Source of the DNA: Alphaproteobacteria bacterium
GTDB lineage: Bacteria; Pseudomonadota; Alphaproteobacteria; Thalassobaculales; Thalassobaculaceae
Assembly: GCA_028822575.1 (NCBI GenBank)
Contig: JAPKDN010000005.1
Coordinates: 1-22,445, forward strand
Length of the DNA: 22,445 nt
Direction of reading: 5' to 3'
Part shown: in pieces, positions 7,405-14,814 of the stretch
Layout of the letters: each line of letters opens with the position of its first letter
Position numbering within the stretch: position 1 is the stretch's first letter
The notes under the pieces: model-generated
The model's input: the letters and a program-made list of their open reading frames with translations, nothing else
Databases searched by the model: none
Told to the model about the DNA's origin: nothing
Translations under genes and position numbers: made by a program

Positions 7405-7962
7405 ATGAGCAAGGCTTTCACCAAGGAAGATGATAACGCGCCGGAGATCGAGGAGCCGGATGAGCCGAACCCGTTGCCGGCGGGGGTGAAGAACTACATC
7501 ACGCCGCACGGCTTCGAGGCACTGCGCGAGGAAGTCAAACAGCTCCGCCGGGTGGAGCGACCCAAGGTGGTGGAGGTCGTGTCCTGGGCAGCGGGCAACG
7601 GCGATCGTTCGGAAAATGGTGACTATCTCTATGGCAAGAAACGCCTGCGCGAGATCGACCGGCGCATGCGCTACATCCTGAAACGCCTGGAGATCGCCGA
7701 GGTTGTCGACCCGGCCAAACAGACCAACCGAGATCAGGTGTTCTTCGGCGCCACCGTGACCTATGCCGAGGAAGACGATACCGAGCATACGGTTCGGATT
7801 GTCGGCGTTGACGAGGCGCAACTGGAACGCGGCGAAGTGAGTTGGATTTCCCCCATCGCCCGCGCGCTCCTCAAGGCTCATGAGGGCGATGTCATAGAGC
7901 TCCGCGCGCCGGGCGGGATCAAGTCGATCGAGGTGGTCGAAATTCGCTACGCCGACAGTTGA
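7405..7962 (+). CDS. greB: Transcription elongation factor GreB
   Basis: This 185-residue protein is a Gre factor. The N-terminal antiparallel coiled coil (about residues 30-105) carries the acidic tip in VSWAAGNGDRSENGDY, with the Asp and Glu of DRSEN that reach into the RNA polymerase secondary channel. The C-terminal FKBP-like domain ends ISPIARALLKAHEGDVIELRAPGG. The GNGDRSENGDY tip favours GreB over GreA. An unusual acidic extension of about 28 residues (EDDNAPEIEEPDEPNP) precedes the first helix. GreB rescues backtracked polymerase by stimulating transcript cleavage. It starts 13 bases after the dioxygenase with GGAG upstream, so the two may be co-transcribed, though no functional link is known. 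Confidence 0.92.
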   Translation: MSKAFTKEDDNAPEIEEPDEPNPLPAGVKNYITPHGFEALREEVKQLRRVERPKVVEVVSWAAGNGDRSENGDYLYGKKRLREIDRRMRYILKRLEIAEVVDPAKQTNRDQVFFGATVTYAEEDDTEHTVRIVGVDEAQLERGEVSWISPIARALLKAHEGDVIELRAPGGIKSIEVVEIRYADS

Positions 7963-8000
7963 AAGTTGGATCGACTTTCCTGGCTCCAAACAAATTTGGA
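7961..8000. terminator. Two short hairpins between convergent genes, possible bidirectional terminator
   Basis: Just at the greB stop, GAAAGT (7961-7966) pairs with ACTTTC (7974-7979) around a 7-base loop. Directly after it, TCCAAA (7985-7990) pairs with TTTGGA (7995-8000) around a 4-base loop. Both are perfect 6-base stems in the 58-base gap between greB and the convergent enolase-superfamily gene. Stems are AT-rich and lack a long T tract, so intrinsic termination is plausible but weak. Confidence 0.35.
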
Positions 8001-8020
8001 ATTGAGCCCCGGACGCCGCG

Positions 8021-9103
8021 CTAAACGGCAAACCTTTCCACCGCGTCGGGATCAAAGCTGAAGCCCATGCCCGGACGATCGGGAATTATGATCTCGCCGT
8101 CCACCATCTCCATACGTTCCTGGAACAGCTCGGTGAACCAGGGCATGTGTTCGGAATAGTTCACGTTGGCGGCGGCGGCGCAGAGCTGAAGCGAATGTTC
8201 GGTAAAGATATGCGGGCTGACCGGGATATCCAGAGCGGCGGCCATGTTGGCGACCTTGAGCCATTCCGAGACCCCGCCGACCCGTTCCAGGTCCGGCATC
8301 AGGATATCGGCGGAGCCGCGCTCCAGTATATCCTGGAAACCATATTTTGAATACTCGGTCTCACCACTGGCGATCGGGGTATCCAGCGCCTCGGAGACCC
8401 GGGCCGATCCGGCGAGATCATAAGCCTGGACCGGCTCCTCGAACCAAACCAGATTGTACTTCTCCAAGCCCCGGCCCAGCCGGATCGCGTGGTTAACCGT
8501 TAGCCCTTGATTGGCGTCTGCCATCAAGTCGATGCCAGGCCCAATCGCCTCGCGCACCGCCGCGATCCGCTCCAGGTCCACCGTGATATTCGGCAGCCCG
8601 ATACGCATCTTCACCGCCTTGAAACCCTCGGCGATGAAGCCCTTGGCTTGCGCCTGAAGCTCCGGAATGCTCATGGTCGCCCACAGCCCGCCGCTGGCAT
8701 AAGCCTTCACCCGGTCCCGCGCCCGCCCGAGCATCCGGCCCACCGACATGCCAGCTGCCTTGCCCTTGATGTCCCAACAAGCGCTGTCGATCGCGGCGAC
8801 ACCAAAGATCGTCACTCCCTTGTGACCGAGGAAATTGATCTCGCGCCACATGTCGACATAAAGCGCCTCGGTATCACGCGGGTCCTTACCGACAACCGTG
8901 CCGGTAAGCGCGTGCACCATGGCGTCAAGCACCGGTACCTTGTGCAACCCGATCGCCCAGAGATAGCTCTCGCCGGTAATCCCTTCATCGGTGTCGAGCC
9001 AAACCAATAGACCGGCGACCCCGGTGATCCGATGAATCGACGTGCCAATCGGGGCTGGAAACGGAATGTTGATCGCCTTGGTGCGGATGCCAGTGATTTT
9101 CAT
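8021..9103 (-). CDS. Mandelate racemase/muconate lactonizing enzyme family protein (enolase superfamily, probable acid-sugar dehydratase or racemase)
   Basis: A 360-residue enolase-superfamily protein. The N-terminal capping domain (1-125) is followed by a (beta/alpha) barrel with metal ligands D196 (ADANQG), E222 (WFEEP) and E248 (SGETE). Candidate acid/base residues are K165 in VKMRIG, where the second position of the usual KxK motif is Arg167, and the D271/H298 dyad (MPDLERVGG, SPHIFTEHS). This His-Asp dyad places it in the mandelate racemase subgroup, whose members dehydrate aldonic or uronic acids or racemise 2-hydroxy acids. ATG at 9103 is chosen because AAGGGA precedes it; an upstream in-frame extension to 9304 overlaps the preceding gene. 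It lies 11 bases after the LLM oxidoreductase gene, in the same operon. Confidence 0.88.
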   Translation of the reverse strand: MKITGIRTKAINIPFPAPIGTSIHRITGVAGLLVWLDTDEGITGESYLWAIGLHKVPVLDAMVHALTGTVVGKDPRDTEALYVDMWREINFLGHKGVTIFGVAAIDSACWDIKGKAAGMSVGRMLGRARDRVKAYASGGLWATMSIPELQAQAKGFIAEGFKAVKMRIGLPNITVDLERIAAVREAIGPGIDLMADANQGLTVNHAIRLGRGLEKYNLVWFEEPVQAYDLAGSARVSEALDTPIASGETEYSKYGFQDILERGSADILMPDLERVGGVSEWLKVANMAAALDIPVSPHIFTEHSLQLCAAAANVNYSEHMPWFTELFQERMEMVDGEIIIPDRPGMGFSFDPDAVERFAV

Positions 9104-9114
9104 GTCGGTTTCCC

Positions 9115-10212
9115 TTATTCCGCCGCCACCGGGGGAAGGCGTTCCTCGGCGGCCGGCAATACCTTCAGCGCTGGCATCACCCGCTCGGCGAACAGCTCCA
9201 TATTCTCCATGGCCAGCGCGTGCGGCATGCCGGCCATGGAGAATATGCCGGTGAAGCGGTCGGAGCCGAGACGATTGGCGATCCGGGTGATCTTCTCGAC
9301 GCATTGTTCCGGCGTGCCATAGATCTGCAAATCCATGAAGAACTGGGTCGCGCCGTCTTCGTCCTTCTGCAGGGTCTCGGCGAATTTGCCGTAATACTCA
9401 TAGCCCTTCTGGCCCTTCAGATGATCCTTGTGGAACTCGTAATGGGCCAGCACCGTCTTCCAATAGCCACCGATATATTCACGGGCCATTTCCTCGGCGC
9501 GTTTCTCATTCTCGTCGACGATGGTCCAGGTGGCGAAGATCGGCTTTGGCGCCGGCTCTCCATTCACGTCCTGGTATAGCGCCTTGTACTCGGCGAATTC
9601 CCGCTCCACATGCTCCCAGGGCTTTTGTGGGATCACCAGCAAACCCACGCCAAGCTCGGCCATGATCCGCGCGGATTCCGGTGAGACCGCCGCCGCGTAG
9701 GTCCTGCCGCGAAAGCTCTTGAAGGGTTCGGGGCGGATATCGACCCGGGGCTGATTATAGTATTCGCCCCCGAATTCCGCGTAGCCATTCTCCAGCCCGT
9801 TGAGAACCAATTGCGCCGCCTCGACGAAGCGGGGCCGGCTCTCGGCCATGTCCATGCGAAAACCGTCGAACTCCACCCGGCCAGCGCCCCGGCCAATGCC
9901 CAGAACCAGACGGCCGTTCGAAATATTGTCGAGCATGGAGATCTGCTCGGCGGTGCGGATCGGGTCCCGCCAAGGCAGCACGGCAACCATGGTGCCCAGC
10001 TCGGCGGTCTTGGTACGTCCCGCCATATAGGTCAGAAACTGCAGCGGGTCCGGGCACATCGTATAGTCGGTGAAATGGTGCTCGACACTCCACACCGACT
10101 CAAAGCCCAGCGGCTCGGCCATATCGGCCAGCGCCATTTCCTCTTGGTAGACTTCGAAATCCGGGCGGGCGCGTCCGGGGTTCTGAAAGATAACCGACAT
10201 TCCGACATGCAT
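9115..10212 (-). CDS. LLM-class flavin-dependent oxidoreductase (bacterial luciferase-like monooxygenase)
   Basis: A 365-residue TIM-barrel protein of the luciferase-like family. Typical stretches are LGFESVWSVEHHF near residues 36-48, the TMVAVLPWRDPIR segment, and LDNISNGRLVLGIGRGAG, the family's hallmark around residue 100. Members use reduced flavin (FMNH2 or F420H2) to oxygenate or reduce small organic substrates; most from alphaproteobacteria have no defined substrate. The ATG at 10212 has AAGG about 9 bases upstream; a second ATG at 10200 is possible. It sits between an SMP-30 lactonase gene (103 bases upstream, with two hairpins in the gap) and the enolase-superfamily enzyme (11 bases downstream), suggesting one catabolic transcription unit. 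Confidence 0.87.
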   Translation of the reverse strand: MHVGMSVIFQNPGRARPDFEVYQEEMALADMAEPLGFESVWSVEHHFTDYTMCPDPLQFLTYMAGRTKTAELGTMVAVLPWRDPIRTAEQISMLDNISNGRLVLGIGRGAGRVEFDGFRMDMAESRPRFVEAAQLVLNGLENGYAEFGGEYYNQPRVDIRPEPFKSFRGRTYAAAVSPESARIMAELGVGLLVIPQKPWEHVEREFAEYKALYQDVNGEPAPKPIFATWTIVDENEKRAEEMAREYIGGYWKTVLAHYEFHKDHLKGQKGYEYYGKFAETLQKDEDGATQFFMDLQIYGTPEQCVEKITRIANRLGSDRFTGIFSMAGMPHALAMENMELFAERVMPALKVLPAAEERLPPVAAE

Positions 10213-10239
10213 GACCAGGCGCCTTGAAAAGTGTGAATT

Positions 10240-10305
10240 CCGCCCCCGTTATCGCGAGCCGGGGGCGGTGGACGCAACAGGAATTTGCGCTCCGTCTCCT
10301 GTCGC
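10240..10305 (-). promoter_or_regulatory. Two inverted repeats in the gap before the LLM gene (attenuator or terminator candidate)
   Basis: CCGCCCCCG (10240-10248) and CGGGGGCGG (10260-10268) form a perfect 9-base GC stem with an 11-base loop. Next to it, ACAGGA (10277-10282) pairs with TCCTGT (10297-10302), extended by a GC pair after one mismatch. Both lie in the 103 bases between two genes on the minus strand. Reading that strand, the strong GC stem is followed by AATTCACACTTTT, not an immediate T run, so it is a partial fit to an intrinsic terminator of the SMP-30 gene; mRNA stabilisation or attenuation is equally possible. Confidence 0.45.
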
Positions 10306-10315
10306 CGGTTGGGTT

Positions 10316-11248
10316 CTAGGTATTCAAAAAATTCAGCGCCAACCCGGCCCTCGGCCAGTCACCCGCCACGAGCGATCCCTTCCAGGACAGCGTGATATAC
10401 GCCGTCTTCAACCCCTCGCCGCCAAAGCAGATATTGGTGGTGTACGGGTCGTCGAACGGCACGAACTCATGGGTCCCGCCCTCGGGGCTGGCCACGGTGA
10501 TCCCACCGGTCAGCAAGGTCGCGACACAGATCTTGCCGTCGGCCTCGACCGCCAGGGAGTCGAACTTGCGTAACCCACCGTCACAAGTGACCAGACGACC
10601 GCCAGTGATCGACTCCGGAAAGCCGAGCATCTTCACCGTACCCGGATCGGAAATTTCGAAAGCATAGAGCCGCGCCGCCTCGGTCTCGGCGACATAGAGG
10701 GTCTTCTCGTCCGGCGAAAGACCGATGCCGTTGGGGGTCATCAGCGGCTGTATTACCTGTTTGATCTCACTGCCATCGGCCTTGGCCCAATAAACCGCGC
10801 CTCGGTCCATGTCACGGTGGCGAGCCTTGCCGAGATCGGTGAACCACATATCGCCATTGCGGTCGAAGACGATGTCGTTCGGTCCATTCAGCTTAACGTC
10901 GCCGCATTTGTCATACAACCGCTCGACCTTGCCGGTGGAAAGATCGACCCGCTCGATCCGCCCGGTCTTGTAGTCATCGCCCTGGCGGATCGGACGCGTG
11001 GTGCCGGCGCTCCCATCGCGCTCCCACTCGAAGCCGCCATTATTGCAGATATAACAAGCCCCATCCGGCCCGATCGCCGCCCCGTTCGGCCCGCCGCCGG
11101 GGGTCGCGATCACCTCGGTCCGCCCATCCGGCATCACCCTGGTCAGGGCGCCGCGCGCGATCTCCACCAAGATCACCGAGCCATCGGGCATCGCGATCGG
11201 CCCTTCTGGAAATTGCAGGCCGTCGGTGATGGTACGGAAGCTGGTCAT
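10316..11248 (-). CDS. SMP-30/gluconolactonase-family protein (copy 1)
   Basis: A 310-residue beta-propeller of the SMP-30/gluconolactonase/LRE-like family, which hydrolyses sugar lactones with one bound divalent metal. Expected metal-site residues are present: E15 in LQFPEGP, N124 in LNGPNDIVFD, N173 in MTPNGIGLSPDEKTLY, and D230 in RKFDSLAVEADG. Propeller-blade repeats of the DG.....G type run throughout. GGAG 7 bases before the ATG supports the start. It is the first gene of a minus-strand unit with the LLM oxidoreductase and enolase-superfamily enzyme, and shares a 229-base divergent intergenic region with a second SMP-30 gene. Lactone specificity is not predictable. Confidence 0.88.
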   Translation of the reverse strand: MTSFRTITDGLQFPEGPIAMPDGSVILVEIARGALTRVMPDGRTEVIATPGGGPNGAAIGPDGACYICNNGGFEWERDGSAGTTRPIRQGDDYKTGRIERVDLSTGKVERLYDKCGDVKLNGPNDIVFDRNGDMWFTDLGKARHRDMDRGAVYWAKADGSEIKQVIQPLMTPNGIGLSPDEKTLYVAETEAARLYAFEISDPGTVKMLGFPESITGGRLVTCDGGLRKFDSLAVEADGKICVATLLTGGITVASPEGGTHEFVPFDDPYTTNICFGGEGLKTAYITLSWKGSLVAGDWPRAGLALNFLNT

Positions 11249-11344
11249 GGCGGGTCTCCGGGAGGGTGATGGGTCATTTGGAGCGAGGATGGCGGGGCGT
11301 GGTCGGCGAGGCCAGCGATTTCAGCCTCCCGGCGCCATCGTTGG

Positions 11345-11361
11345 ATCATCAATCCGATGAT
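11345..11361. promoter_or_regulatory. Perfect 6-5-6 inverted repeat in a divergent intergenic region, operator candidate
   Basis: ATCATC (11345-11350), spacer AATCC, GATGAT (11356-11361) form a perfect dyad in the 229-base region between two divergently transcribed SMP-30 genes. Its size and central position fit a dimeric repressor site that could control both directions, but no regulator gene is nearby and I cannot place clear -35/-10 boxes around it. A dyad this short can arise by chance. Confidence 0.3.
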
Positions 11362-11477
11362 GGATGAAGCTGGAAAGGATCCCCCCAGGGAGCAACTTGC
11401 GAGTCAGGGTGATTGGCGTTTAGCCTGACATGAACGTCATGCACGACGAGCAAGCACCCGCCCAAGGAGGCAGCCCC

Positions 11478-12452
11478 ATGTTTACCCTCTCGCAAGACGA
11501 CATCAGCTTTATCGGCACCGGTCTGGTGCGCCCGGAATGTGTCGTGGCGACCGAGAAAGGCGATCTGTTCGCCAGCCACGCCGCGGATGGTGGCGGAATT
11601 TCAAGCCTCAAGAACCCGGACGTCCCAGAGTTTTTTCTCGCCAAGACCGGTGATATCCCCGACGGTTTTGTCCCCAACGGCTATTGCCTGATGCCGGACG
11701 GCTCGTTCCTGATCGCCAATGTCGGGGACGAGGGCGGGGTTTATACGCTGCATCGCGATGGGCGGCTGGAGGCTTTCATCACCGAGATCGATGGCAAGCA
11801 ACTACCGGCCTGCAACTTCGCCAACCGCGATGACGATGGCCGAATCTGGATTTCCGTCAGCACCTGGGCAAGGGACCGGGATCTTTCCTTCAAGAAAGAC
11901 TTCGCCGATGGGTTCGTGATCCTGATCGACGACAAGGGCCCGCCGCGCATCGTCGCCGAGGGCATCGGGTTCGCCAATGAGAACAAGGTCGATCCGTACG
12001 GCCAATGGCTTTATGTGCATGAGACCATGGGGCGCTCGATCTGCCGCTTCGCGATCAACGCCGATAACAGTGTCGGGCCGCGCGAGACGGCGGCGGATTA
12101 TGGCGTCGGGATCTTCCCGGACGGGTTCGAGTTCGATTCCGAAGGCGGCATCTGGTGCACCAGCGTGGTCAGCAACCGGATCGTCCGGATCGCCCCGAAT
12201 GGTAGCCAGCACATTGTCTTCGATGGTGGTGATCAGGATGTCACCGACCGGGCCGAGGAGGCCTATCAGAACGACAGCTATACCCGCGCGCATTTGGTCG
12301 ACGGCCATGCCAGCATTCTGGGCAACTGCGCCAGCATTTGTTTCGGCGGGCCGGATCTGAAGACGTGCTTCATCGGCTCACTTGCCTCGGACCGGGTCGC
12401 CAGCTTCCGGTCGCCGGTCGCCGGCGCGGTGCCGCCGCATTGGAAATTCTGA
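11478..12452 (+). CDS. SMP-30/gluconolactonase-family protein (copy 2)
   Basis: A 324-residue SMP-30-type beta-propeller, clearly distinct from the divergent copy. The presumed metal residues are E20 in GLVRPECVVATEKGD, an Asn in CNFANRDDDG (113-119), an Asn in GFANENKVDPYGQWLYV (165-180), and D215 in FPDGFEFDSEGG. ATG at 11478 is preferred over the in-frame ATG at 11430 because the strong site AAGGAGG lies 7 bases before it. It is followed after 148 bases by the HMG-CoA-lyase-family and CoA-transferase genes on the same strand, possibly one unit. Probable cytoplasmic lactone hydrolase; substrate unknown. Confidence 0.87.
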   Translation: MFTLSQDDISFIGTGLVRPECVVATEKGDLFASHAADGGGISSLKNPDVPEFFLAKTGDIPDGFVPNGYCLMPDGSFLIANVGDEGGVYTLHRDGRLEAFITEIDGKQLPACNFANRDDDGRIWISVSTWARDRDLSFKKDFADGFVILIDDKGPPRIVAEGIGFANENKVDPYGQWLYVHETMGRSICRFAINADNSVGPRETAADYGVGIFPDGFEFDSEGGIWCTSVVSNRIVRIAPNGSQHIVFDGGDQDVTDRAEEAYQNDSYTRAHLVDGHASILGNCASICFGGPDLKTCFIGSLASDRVASFRSPVAGAVPPHWKF

Positions 12453-12600
12453 TCGGCTAACCGGCGCAGCATCAACGTTCCCGTGTTTTTGAGCCGTCAC
12501 TTGTTCACCGCGCCATAATCCACCCGCCGCGCTTGCGCCCCGAGCATCATCATGGCAATCAATCAACATCCACCAAACGTCCAAAGCGAGGGAGAGTCCC

Positions 12601-13539
12601 ATGGCGAGACCCACCAAGGTTGAAATCTGCGAGGTTGGCCCCCGCGATGGTTTGCAGGCCGAAGGTTATTTCGTGCCGACGGCCGACAAGATTCGGCTGA
12701 TCAACAAGCTGATCAACGCCGGTGTACCGAGGATCGAGTTCTCCTCCTTCGTCTCGCCGCGCGCGGTGCCGCAGCTGGTGGACGTGGTCGAGGTGCTGGA
12801 AGGCCTGGACCGGACCAAGGGCACCGTGCTCTCGGCCCTGGTGCCGAACGCCAAGGGCGCGATCCGCGCCGCTCAAGCCGGTGTCGATGAGATCATCGTC
12901 TTCATGTCGGCTTCTGAAAGCCACAACATGAAGAACGTCAACCGCACGGTGGACGAGTCGCTGGCCGGCTTCGAGGATGTCGCCCGGATCGCCGGTGACG
13001 CCGGCATCCCGGTTCACGGCGCCATCGCCACCGCGCTCGGCTGTCCGTTCGAGGGCGATATGCCGGTCAAACAGCTGGAATATGTCGCCAAGCATTACAA
13101 GGAATTCGGCTTCACCGGTGTCGGCCTCGGCGATACCACGGGGATGGCGACACCGCCGGTGGTTCAGCGCGCGGTGCGGCATCTGCAAGACACGGTCCCC
13201 GATCTGCCAATTGGATTGCATTTCCACAACACCCGCGGCATCGGTCTGGTCAATGTGATGACCGGGTTGGACGAGGGCATCTCGCATTACGACGCCTCGT
13301 TCGGCGGCATGGGCGGCTGTCCGTTCGCGCCCAAGGCGACGGGCAACATCTGCACCGAGGATCTGATCTATATGCTGGATGAGATGGGTATCGAGACCGG
13401 TATCGACCTTTCCAAGATGATCGAGGTCGCCCAGGACGTGGAAGGTGTAATGGGACGCGAGCTACCGGGTCAGGTGATGAAGGCAGGTCCGCGCCTGCAA
13501 CTGCACGGCATGGACGAGGTGGCCACCGCCGCCGGCTGA
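12601..13539 (+). CDS. Hydroxymethylglutaryl-CoA lyase family protein
   Basis: A 312-residue DRE-TIM metallolyase. Catalytic positions align with HMG-CoA lyase: R15 and D16 in EVGPRDGLQ, metal ligands H207 and H209 in HFHNTRG, the flexible-loop Cys240 in GGMGGCPFAP, and N249 in KATGNICTED. The H-to-C (33) and C-to-N (9) spacings equal those I recall for the human enzyme. SASESHNMKNVNRTVDES is another family segment. The reaction would cleave a 3-hydroxy-3-methyl acyl-CoA to acetyl-CoA or a relative plus an oxo product. GAGGGAGA precedes the ATG. A family III CoA-transferase gene follows 38 bases later, which could supply the CoA thioester, for example from free 3-hydroxy-3-methylglutarate. 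Confidence 0.9.
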   Translation: MARPTKVEICEVGPRDGLQAEGYFVPTADKIRLINKLINAGVPRIEFSSFVSPRAVPQLVDVVEVLEGLDRTKGTVLSALVPNAKGAIRAAQAGVDEIIVFMSASESHNMKNVNRTVDESLAGFEDVARIAGDAGIPVHGAIATALGCPFEGDMPVKQLEYVAKHYKEFGFTGVGLGDTTGMATPPVVQRAVRHLQDTVPDLPIGLHFHNTRGIGLVNVMTGLDEGISHYDASFGGMGGCPFAPKATGNICTEDLIYMLDEMGIETGIDLSKMIEVAQDVEGVMGRELPGQVMKAGPRLQLHGMDEVATAAG

Positions 13540-13577
13540 TCCCTTCAGCCTGATTGAACTGACAGCGGAGCCCCACC

Positions 13578-14717
13578 ATGGCGCTTTCCGGTATCCGGGT
13601 CATTGACCTGACCCGTATTCTCGCGGGGCCGTTCTGCACCCTGATGCTGGCCGACATGGGCGCCGAGGTGATCAAGGTCGAAAGCGCCAAGGGCGGTGAT
13701 CCGGTGCGCCGCCAGGGCGCGATCAAAGACGGGATCAGCTGGTATTTCGCCCAGTTCAACCGAAACAAGAAGTCGATCCTGCTGGATCTCTATACCGACG
13801 AAGGTAAGGCGGATCTGGCGCTGTTGCTGGAAACCGCCGACGTCCTGGTCGAAAACTATCGCCCTGGTGTGCTCGCAAAAATGGGCTTTTCGCCGGAGCG
13901 GCTGGATGAGATCAATCCGCAGCTGATCCGGGCCAGCGTCAATGGATATGGGTCTTCCGGCCCTTATGTGGATCGCCCCAGCTTCGACTTTATCGCTCAG
14001 GCGATGAGTGGCTTCATGAGCGTCAATGGTCCACCCGACGGTGATCCGATGCGCGGTGCCCCGCCGATGAGCGATATGATCGCGGGCCTGTATTGCGCCT
14101 TCGGCGTGGTCACGGCGCTGCAGGCCCGAGAGCGCACGGGCAAGGGTCAGGCGGTAGAATCCAGCCTCACCAACGGCCTGATCAGCATGATGGCGTATCT
14201 TTCCGCCGAGTATTTCGCCACCGGAAATGTACCCAAGCGCACCGGCAACAACCATCCGATCGTCGCCCCCTATGGTCTGTTCCCGGCTAAGGACGGCATG
14301 GTGGCGGTGGCGCCAAGCCACGATGTTTTCGTGCGTCGTTTCCTTGGGGTGCTGGGTCTCGAACATATTTTGGAAGAAAACCGCTTTCGCACCAATCCCG
14401 ACCGTATGGCCAATCGCCCAGTGCTGCTTGAAATCATCAACGAGGTCACCAAGCACGAGACCGTCGACCACTGGATCAAGGTGATCAACGAAGCCGGTTG
14501 CCCCTGCGGACGGGTGATGGACTTGGAAGAAGTGTTCTCGGACCCGCAAGTGCTCTCCCAGGAGATGGTTTTGGATATCGAGCAACCGGGCCACGGCACG
14601 GTTAAGGTCACCGGCTTTCCGGTAAAGCTGTCCGAGACCCCGGCCAAGCTGCACCGCCCGGCACCGAGGCTCGGCGAACACACCGATGAGGTTTTAGGAG
14701 CGCTTAAGAAACGATAG
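13578..14717 (+). CDS. CaiB/BaiF-type family III CoA-transferase
   Basis: A 379-residue family III CoA-transferase. The N-terminal IRVIDLTRILAGPFCTLMLADMGAEVIKVE-type nucleotide-fold segment (residues about 4-34) and the catalytic aspartate D137 in PSFDFIAQAMSGF are both present, followed by the GAPPMSDMIAGLY and GKGQAVESSL stretches usual in the family. The enzyme moves CoA between two carboxylic acids through an Asp-acyl anhydride, without ATP. GGAG lies 7-8 bases before the start. Pairing with the HMG-CoA-lyase-type gene upstream suggests activation of that enzyme's substrate, as SUGCT-type transferases can do with hydroxymethylglutarate. The acyl acceptor is inferred from context only. 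Confidence 0.9.
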   Translation: MALSGIRVIDLTRILAGPFCTLMLADMGAEVIKVESAKGGDPVRRQGAIKDGISWYFAQFNRNKKSILLDLYTDEGKADLALLLETADVLVENYRPGVLAKMGFSPERLDEINPQLIRASVNGYGSSGPYVDRPSFDFIAQAMSGFMSVNGPPDGDPMRGAPPMSDMIAGLYCAFGVVTALQARERTGKGQAVESSLTNGLISMMAYLSAEYFATGNVPKRTGNNHPIVAPYGLFPAKDGMVAVAPSHDVFVRRFLGVLGLEHILEENRFRTNPDRMANRPVLLEIINEVTKHETVDHWIKVINEAGCPCGRVMDLEEVFSDPQVLSQEMVLDIEQPGHGTVKVTGFPVKLSETPAKLHRPAPRLGEHTDEVLGALKKR

Positions 14718-14814
14718 GGCGACCCTTCGACAGGGGTTTAACCAGCCGCTTCTGGAGGATCCATGCTTTTGTAGAGACAACGCATGTGCCGACAAGTGGA
14801 ACGCCGGAACTGTT

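Noticed and set aside
6513..7424. A 303-codon minus-strand open frame across the dioxygenase gene
   Set aside because: The plus strand carries the full TauD-type triad; the antisense product has no recognisable motif.
9104..9304. Upstream extension of the enolase-superfamily protein to 9304
   Set aside because: It overlaps the LLM oxidoreductase gene in another frame; ATG 9103 has AAGGGA upstream and begins the conserved MKITGI start.
12559..13287. A 242-codon minus-strand open frame opposite the HMG-CoA-lyase-type gene
   Set aside because: Antisense shadow of a gene with all catalytic residues present.
13545..14681. A 378-codon open frame on the minus strand opposite the CoA-transferase gene
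   Set aside because: It is an antisense frame kept open by GC-rich codon bias; it shows no family features, while the plus strand encodes a complete family III CoA-transferase with its catalytic Asp.
14720..14745. Possible terminator ACCCTTCGACAGGGGTTT between convergent genes
   Set aside because: The stem is only about four pairs and is followed by just three T; too weak to annotate.
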